This document shows positions 59,526 through 64,000 of a stretch of DNA of 64,000 nucleotides, piece after piece (the first letter of the stretch is position 1; each line of letters begins with the position of its first letter). The position numbers were made by a program, and so were the translations under genes. Below the pieces are notes generated by a model. That model saw nothing but the letters and a program-made list of their open reading frames with translations. It was not told where the DNA came from and did no database searches. Source of the stretch: Parachitinimonas caeni (GTDB taxonomy: Bacteria; Pseudomonadota; Gammaproteobacteria; Burkholderiales; Chitinimonadaceae); assembly GCF_030129945.1 (NCBI RefSeq), contig NZ_JARRAF010000016.1, positions 1 to 64,000 on the forward strand, read 5' to 3'.

Positions 59526-59984
59526 ATGCGTGCTTTACCTTTGGCAGCCACCCTTCTTGCAGGTCTGCTCTGTTCCTCGGCCTGGGCCGCCGAATCCCCA
59601 TCCCCGATCGGTAACTGGAAGACTATTGACGATAACACCGGCAAGCCTCGTGGCTTGGTGCAGATCTATGAAGAAGCGGGTGAGATCAAGGGCAAGATCC
59701 TTAAAAACTACCCCAAACCCGGTGAGCCCGATAACCCCGTCTGCGATAAGTGCAAGGGGGATCGCAAGGATAAGCCTGTGATCGGGATGGTGTTTCTGTG
59801 GGGGATGAAAAAGAATGGTGAGAGTTGGGCCGGCGGCGAGATCCTTGATCCGGATAATGGCAGTGTTTATAGCGCCAAGATGGAAGTGATCGAGGGCGGT
59901 AGCAAGCTGAAGGTCAGGGGTTTTCTAGGCTTCTCCCTGCTGGGCCGCAGTCAGATCTGGCTGCGCGATACCGAAGCGAAATAG
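59526..59984 (+). CDS. DUF2147 secreted protein
   Basis: A 152-residue exported protein of DUF2147, function unknown. Signal peptide MRALPLAATLLAGLLCSSAWA, then the family start SPIGNWKTIDDNTGKPRGLVQIYEE, a CDKC pair, GMVFLWGMKKNGESWAGGEILDPDNGSVYSAKMEV and GFLGFSLLGRSQIWLR. Probably a periplasmic beta-barrel-like lipocalin fold. GGAGA precedes the start. Confidence 0.92.
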   Translation: MRALPLAATLLAGLLCSSAWAAESPSPIGNWKTIDDNTGKPRGLVQIYEEAGEIKGKILKNYPKPGEPDNPVCDKCKGDRKDKPVIGMVFLWGMKKNGESWAGGEILDPDNGSVYSAKMEVIEGGSKLKVRGFLGFSLLGRSQIWLRDTEAK

Positions 59985-60029
59985 GGCAGTAAGCAGGCCT
60001 CTGTCAGCGCGCAATGTGTACTGACAAAC

Positions 60030-60060
60030 AAAAAGAGCGGACCTTGTGTCCGCTCTTTTT
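60030..60060. terminator. Bidirectional terminator
   Basis: AAAAAGAGCGGAC and GTCCGCTCTTTTT form a perfect 13-base stem with a five-base loop, with A- and T-runs on both sides, between the converging DUF2147 and chalcone-isomerase-like genes. Confidence 0.92.
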
Positions 60061-60078
60061 CAATGTGGCTGCTGTGGC

Positions 60079-60648
60079 TTATTTGCTGCCCAGCAAGCCG
60101 GCTTTCAGGTCATTGCTGACGGCATTCTTGCCAAGCCAGATTTTGAGCATGGCTTTCGCAAAGTCATCGCCACCGATAACGTCTTTGAGCTGGCCCTTCA
60201 GTGAAATCTGGGTGCCTTTGCCAGGCAGGAAATCCAGCGTCACCACATCCCCTTTGTTGACTTCCTTAACCGAAGAGAAAATGGCGTTCATTTCGCGGAT
60301 TTTCGGTTGCAGGGCTGCGAGTTCTGATTCGCTGGTGTTGTCCTTGAGGCCATCCATCAGGGAGTCATGCAGCTTTTCCGACTCGACATCGCGCAGCATG
60401 GATAGGACGATCCGGCGCGGGGTATTGGCGTTGATGATTGCGTCGGCATTGGCGTTCTTCTGGGGCAAGTACAGCGCGGCCACGTATACCTTGGCAATGC
60501 CGAACTTGGTCCGCAAGCCTGCGCCATTCAATACCAGCTCGGTGTTGGCTAACTTGGTAGCGTCTTCGAGTTTGACTCCCTGCAACTCCAAAGCTGCAGC
60601 GGAAAGGCTCGCCGTGGCGAGGCAGGCAGCAACAAGCAGTTTGCGCAC
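60079..60648 (-). CDS. Chalcone isomerase-like secreted protein
   Basis: A 189-residue exported protein of the bacterial chalcone-isomerase-like family, function unknown. Signal peptide ends SAAA (about residue 19). Typical features: LVLNGAGLRTKFGIAKVYVAALYLP, RIVLSMLRDVESEKL, GDVVTLDFLPGKGTQISLKG and FAKAMLKIWLGKNAVSNDLKAGLLG. The start is GTG at 60648, fixed by AAGGAG seven bases upstream. True chalcone isomerase activity is not expected; relatives bind fatty acids. Confidence 0.9.
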   Translation of the reverse strand: MRKLLVAACLATASLSAAALELQGVKLEDATKLANTELVLNGAGLRTKFGIAKVYVAALYLPQKNANADAIINANTPRRIVLSMLRDVESEKLHDSLMDGLKDNTSESELAALQPKIREMNAIFSSVKEVNKGDVVTLDFLPGKGTQISLKGQLKDVIGGDDFAKAMLKIWLGKNAVSNDLKAGLLGSK

Positions 60649-61013
60649 AATATTCTCCTTATCTGGCCATTTGAAACGTGGCAACGCCTATTGGGCTTGG
60701 GCGTTTTATGCAGCCCTGAAAACCGGATCCCGGTTTGTCAGGGGAGGCGAAACCACCACGCCGAGCGCTGACGGCGCCGAGCTATGATAGTCGAATGCAG
60801 TGAAATTGTTACAGCAATTGACGCAAAAAGCGGCCTTTTCATTGCACAACGAAGCGGATAGCGAATTTTCATCGCAGGTACGGTTTACGGCATAGATGCT
60901 TGTGCCAATCGCTTAAGCTTTGTTTATGCGGGGAAATTTTTTGCAGAGTAAAGGCCGGGTGTTTTGCGACGTGCCAAGAAAAAAGCCGGCGTCACAAACG
61001 CCGGCTTTTCTTG
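60649..61013. other. Intergenic region with the fadA terminator
   Basis: A gene-free stretch of 365 bases. It holds the promoter of the chalcone-isomerase-like gene, not identifiable precisely, and the terminator at 60981-61009. Confidence 0.4.
60981..61009 (-). terminator. Terminator after the thiolase gene
   Basis: AAAAGCCGGCGT and ACGCCGGCTTTT form a 12-base stem; followed on the minus strand by TCTTGG. It starts five bases past the thiolase stop. Confidence 0.88.
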
Positions 61014-62219
61014 TTACAGGGCCTGGATGATCCCGGCGGCACCCATACCGGTACCGATACACATGGTGACCATGCCGTACTTGCCGGCCATGCCACGGCG
61101 ACGCATGCCATGAACCACGGTAGCGGCGCGGATTGCGCCGGTTGCGCCCAATGGGTGGCCCAGAGCAATAGCGCCGCCCAGCGGATTGACGCGGCTGGTA
61201 TCAAGACCCAGGTCACGAATGACGGCCAAGGCTTGAGCAGCAAACGCTTCGTTCAGTTCCATCCAGCCGATATCGTCGAGTGTCAGTCCGGCCTGGCGCA
61301 AAGCGGCAGGGATGGCTTCCTTCGGGCCGATCCCCATGATGGCGGGCGGCACGCCCTTGACGGCGAAAGTGACATAACGCGCCAGCGGCGTCAGGCCATA
61401 CTGCTTCAGGGCCTTCTCAGAGACCAGAATGACGGCACCTGCGCCATCCGACATCTGCGAGCTGTTACCGGCAGTGACCGAACCTTTGGCCGCAAAAACA
61501 GTTTTCAGCTTGGCCAGACCTTCTGGTGTGGTATCACGGCGTGGGCCTTCATCGGTGTCGAGCAGCTTTTCGAGGATATCGACTTCACCGGTCGCCAGAT
61601 TCGGGGTGCGATATTGCACCTTGAGCGGGCTGATTTCGTCGCGGAATTCACCAGACTCGATTGCGGCAATGGCACGGCGATGGGACTCAACGGCAAAGGC
61701 GTCCTGATCTTCGCGGCTGACTTTCCATTGTTCGGCTACTTTTTCGGCGGTCAGGCCCATGCCATAGGCAATGCCGACGTTTTCATCCCTGGAGAAAATG
61801 TCGGGGTTGAGGGCAATCTTGTTACCCATCATCGGCACCATCGACATCGACTCTGCACCTGCAGCGATCATTACATCAGCCTCACCCATACGGATGCGGT
61901 CTGCAGCCATCTGTACGGCGTTTATGCCGGACGAGCAGTAGCGGTTGATGGTAATGCCACCAACAGTATTGGGCAGGCCAGCCAGCAGAACGCCGATACG
62001 GGCAAAGTTCAGCCCTTGTTCGCCTTCGGGGAAGGCACAGCCGACAACGGCATCTTCCACGCTGGCAGGGTCCAGCGATGGCACTTGGGCCATGGCAGAG
62101 CGGATGACATGTGCCAGCATGTCGTCTGGGCGCACATGCTTCATCATTCCGCGCGGGGCTTTGCCGACCGGGGTGCGCGTGGCGGCAACGATATACGCTT
62201 CTTGTACTTGCTTGGTCAT
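61014..62219 (-). CDS. fadA: Acetyl-CoA acyltransferase (thiolase), beta-oxidation
   Basis: Cleaves 3-ketoacyl-CoA with CoA in fatty acid breakdown. The 401-residue thiolase has the nucleophile cysteine in [41 protein letters not shown] with the catalytic histidine, and the acid/base cysteine in [11 protein letters not shown]. It follows the multifunctional 3-hydroxyacyl-CoA dehydrogenase/hydratase gene on the same strand, the usual fad pair. The 157-base gap contains a stem-loop. Confidence 0.93.
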   Translation of the reverse strand: MTKQVQEAYIVAATRTPVGKAPRGMMKHVRPDDMLAHVIRSAMAQVPSLDPASVEDAVVGCAFPEGEQGLNFARIGVLLAGLPNTVGGITINRYCSSGINAVQMAADRIRMGEADVMIAAGAESMSMVPMMGNKIALNPDIFSRDENVGIAYGMGLTAEKVAEQWKVSREDQDAFAVESHRRAIAAIESGEFRDEISPLKVQYRTPNLATGEVDILEKLLDTDEGPRRDTTPEGLAKLKTVFAAKGSVTAGNSSQMSDGAGAVILVSEKALKQYGLTPLARYVTFAVKGVPPAIMGIGPKEAIPAALRQAGLTLDDIGWMELNEAFAAQALAVIRDLGLDTSRVNPLGGAIALGHPLGATGAIRAATVVHGMRRRGMAGKYGMVTMCIGTGMGAAGIIQAL

Positions 62220-62325
62220 TTCGGATTCTCCAAATCGGTACGCTCATCCCTCGTCTCGAGGGGTGGTCGGGGGTCGTTTCCCCGACCGGTCAGCCTTCCT
62301 GACGGCAGAAGGCCGGAGGTTCAAA

Positions 62326-62363
62326 CCGTTGCGGTCGGGCACGGTGGCCACCGACTGCAACGG
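62326..62363 (-). other. Stem-loop between fadB-like and fadA genes
   Basis: CCGTTGCGGTCGG and CCGACTGCAACGG arms (one mismatch) with a 12-base loop, 13 bases after the fadB-like stop. No T-run follows, so it may tune the ratio of the two proteins rather than end transcription. Confidence 0.5.
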
Positions 62364-62376
62364 ATGTCCTGCGTGT

Positions 62377-64000
62377 TTAGTTTCTCAGTGGCTTGTTGTA
62401 TTGCAGCATGTAGGCAATACGTTCCTGGGTCTTGGGGTTCTTCAGCAAGGTCAGGAAGTTGCGGCGCTCAATTTCGAGCAGCCACTGCTCGTCAACCAGC
62501 GTACCGGCTTCGACGTCACCACCGGTCATGACTTCAGCAATCAGGTCGGAGATGAAGTAGTCGTGCTCGCTGATGAAGCCACCTTCCTTCATATTGGTCA
62601 GCTGGCCACGGATCGAGGCACGACCGGTGCGGCCGGCTACGGCAAAGCCGGTAACGCGCAGCGGTGGGCGATAGCCGGACTCGGCCATTGCCAAGGCTTG
62701 TTGCTTGGCAACGTGCAGAAGTTCGTACTGGTTGAATACCACAAGGTCCGACTTGCGCAGATAGCCAATCTCCTGGCCTTCCATGGCGCTGGTGCCAACC
62801 TTGGCAGTCGCGATGGCCATGTAGTAGTCCTTGAGCGCGGCGAACAGGTCACCCTTCTGCTCTTGCGCGGCCCGCAGCGCAAATTCCTTGCAGCCACCAC
62901 CACCCGGCAACAGGCCGACACCCACTTCAACCAGGCCGATATAGGTTTCGAGATGGGAAACCACGCGATCACAGTGCATCAGGAACTCGCAACCCCCACC
63001 GAATGCGTAGCCCTGTGTGGCGGCTACAACCGGAATCTGGCTGTAGCGGATGCGCATCGAGGTGTCCTGGAAGGACTTGATCATCGACTCGATCGAGGCC
63101 CAGTCCTGCTGCATGAAGGCGGGCAGCATCGAGGACAGATCAGCACCTACCGACCACGGCTCTTCGGTATGCCACATCACCAGGCCCTTGTACTGGGCTT
63201 CTGCAAGGTCAATGGCCTTGTTGACGCCTTCGAGTACCGCTGGGCCGATTGAGTGAGCCTTGGACTTGAACGAAACAACCAGCAGCTCGTCGCCAGTGGT
63301 CCAGGCGCGTACACCATCGTTTTCGAATACGGTTTCGCCATAGACGGGCGCTGCTTCGCCAACCAGACGGGCAGGGAACAGCTGGCGCTTGTATATATCG
63401 AGCTGGGAACGGCCAACCAGCTTGTTGCCGCTGGCACTGTAAGAGCCTTCCGGTGCGTGAACGCCGGTACGGCCATCAAACACCCATGCCGGCAATTCGG
63501 CATTGACAATGCCCTTGCCCGCGGCGATGTCTTCCTTGACCCATTCCGCAATCTGCTGCCAGCCAGCGGCTTGCCAGGTTTCGAATGGGCCTTCCGACCA
63601 GCCAAAGCCCCAGCGGATTGCTAGATCCACATCGCGGGCGTTATCGGCAATATCCGACAGGTGGTAGGCAATGTAATGCCAGACATCACGGAAGCAGGCC
63701 CACAGGAACTGGGCTTCTGCATTCTTGGACTCGCGCAGCTTGGCAAAACGCTTGGCCGGGTCTTTGATCTTCATCAGCTCCTTGACCGCGTCATCGCCCT
63801 TCTTGTTGGCTTCAACGTAGTTGCCGGCGGCCGGATCAAGGACCAGTTTGGTCTTGCCTTCCTTCTTGTAGATACCGACCTTGGTCTTGGCGCCCAGCGC
63901 ACCGGCCTCAATCAGCTTGGTCAGCCACTCGGGTGACTTGAACAGCTCGGCATGCCAAGGATCGTTTGGCAGGGTGTCCTGCATGGTTTTGACCACATGA
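62377..64000 (-). CDS. 3-hydroxyacyl-CoA dehydrogenase/enoyl-CoA hydratase, 3' part
   Basis: Second and third steps of fatty acid beta-oxidation. Only the last 540 or so residues are in the window; the NAD-binding N-terminus (roughly 260 residues) lies beyond the right edge. Visible are the C-terminal dehydrogenase region (DIADNARDVDLAIRWGFGWSEGPFETW), and then an enoyl-CoA hydratase domain at the end: GLVMWHTEEPWSVGADLSSM, IPVVAATQGYAFGGGCEFLMHCDRVV and LVEVGVGLLPGGGG. This order, hydratase last, separates it from E. coli FadB and matches the betaproteobacterial fused type. Upstream of fadA. Confidence 0.9.
   Translation of the reverse strand, partial: HVVKTMQDTLPNDPWHAELFKSPEWLTKLIEAGALGAKTKVGIYKKEGKTKLVLDPAAGNYVEANKKGDDAVKELMKIKDPAKRFAKLRESKNAEAQFLWACFRDVWHYIAYHLSDIADNARDVDLAIRWGFGWSEGPFETWQAAGWQQIAEWVKEDIAAGKGIVNAELPAWVFDGRTGVHAPEGSYSASGNKLVGRSQLDIYKRQLFPARLVGEAAPVYGETVFENDGVRAWTTGDELLVVSFKSKAHSIGPAVLEGVNKAIDLAEAQYKGLVMWHTEEPWSVGADLSSMLPAFMQQDWASIESMIKSFQDTSMRIRYSQIPVVAATQGYAFGGGCEFLMHCDRVVSHLETYIGLVEVGVGLLPGGGGCKEFALRAAQEQKGDLFAALKDYYMAIATAKVGTSAMEGQEIGYLRKSDLVVFNQYELLHVAKQQALAMAESGYRPPLRVTGFAVAGRTGRASIRGQLTNMKEGGFISEHDYFISDLIAEVMTGGDVEAGTLVDEQWLLEIERRNFLTLLKNPKTQERIAYMLQYNKPLRN

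Noticed and set aside
60900-62531. Plus-strand open frames of 543 and 435 codons across fadA and the fadB-like gene
   Set aside because: Antisense shadows of thiolase and hydratase genes; translations resemble no family.

Overview
The window reads as chromosome of a moderately GC-rich betaproteobacterium, most plausibly of the Neisseriales (Chromobacterium/Chitinibacter-like). Support: the PpsR/PpsA pair, the methylcitrate cycle of the AcnD/PrpF type, phenylalanine hydroxylase whose iron ligands fall one residue from the Chromobacterium numbering, and a FadAB pair. Assignment below class level is a guess. No rRNA, tRNA, CRISPR array, complete insertion sequence or replication origin was seen. 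Fifty-one genes are called, one cut by the right edge.

Layout. 1-8.2 kb: housekeeping genes (NlpC/P60 hydrolase, UbiB kinase, a short-chain dehydrogenase with a poly-C frameshift, a MscS channel, PpsR and PpsA). 8.3-13.5 kb: an orphan DotA/TraY-family membrane protein and a secreted alpha-amylase lipoprotein. 13.7-21.0 kb: a leftward luciferase-less 'lux-like' cluster (MdfA-type exporter, LuxE-like acyl-protein synthetase, a LuxC acyl-CoA reductase fused to a PaaK-like adenylation domain, a free PaaK-like ligase and a GNAT). 21.4-32.5 kb: a periplasmic binding protein, then the prp operon (prpB, prpC, acnD, prpF) interrupted by four unrelated small genes, with a divergent prpR and a recognisable sigma-54 promoter. 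32.6-40.0 kb: a five-gene overlapping operon (SWIM, DUF5691, MoxR ATPase, DUF5682, vWA), a candidate NTP-dependent conflict or quality-control system of unknown function. 40.5-47.3 kb: secreted proteins, a small ArsR-controlled monooxygenase-like pair, and phenylalanine/tyrosine breakdown (hpd, VOC, phhA, FAH). 47.5-54.3 kb: secreted hydrolase, M64 metalloprotease, AraC regulator, GNAT, RCC1-repeat protein. 54.8-64 kb: old yellow enzyme with its TetR regulator, a class III aminotransferase, TatD, a cNMP-binding protein, small secreted proteins and fadA/fadB.

A dispersed palindromic repeat family runs through the window. Its end reads TAGGCTCTGTTGAC (or TAGGTTCTGTTGAC), and in five genes (mscS, amylase, vWA, hydrolase, araC) the first three bases of the repeat are the stop codon. 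The most interesting systems are the fused LuxC-PaaK cluster, the SWIM/MoxR/vWA operon and this stop-codon-associated repeat.
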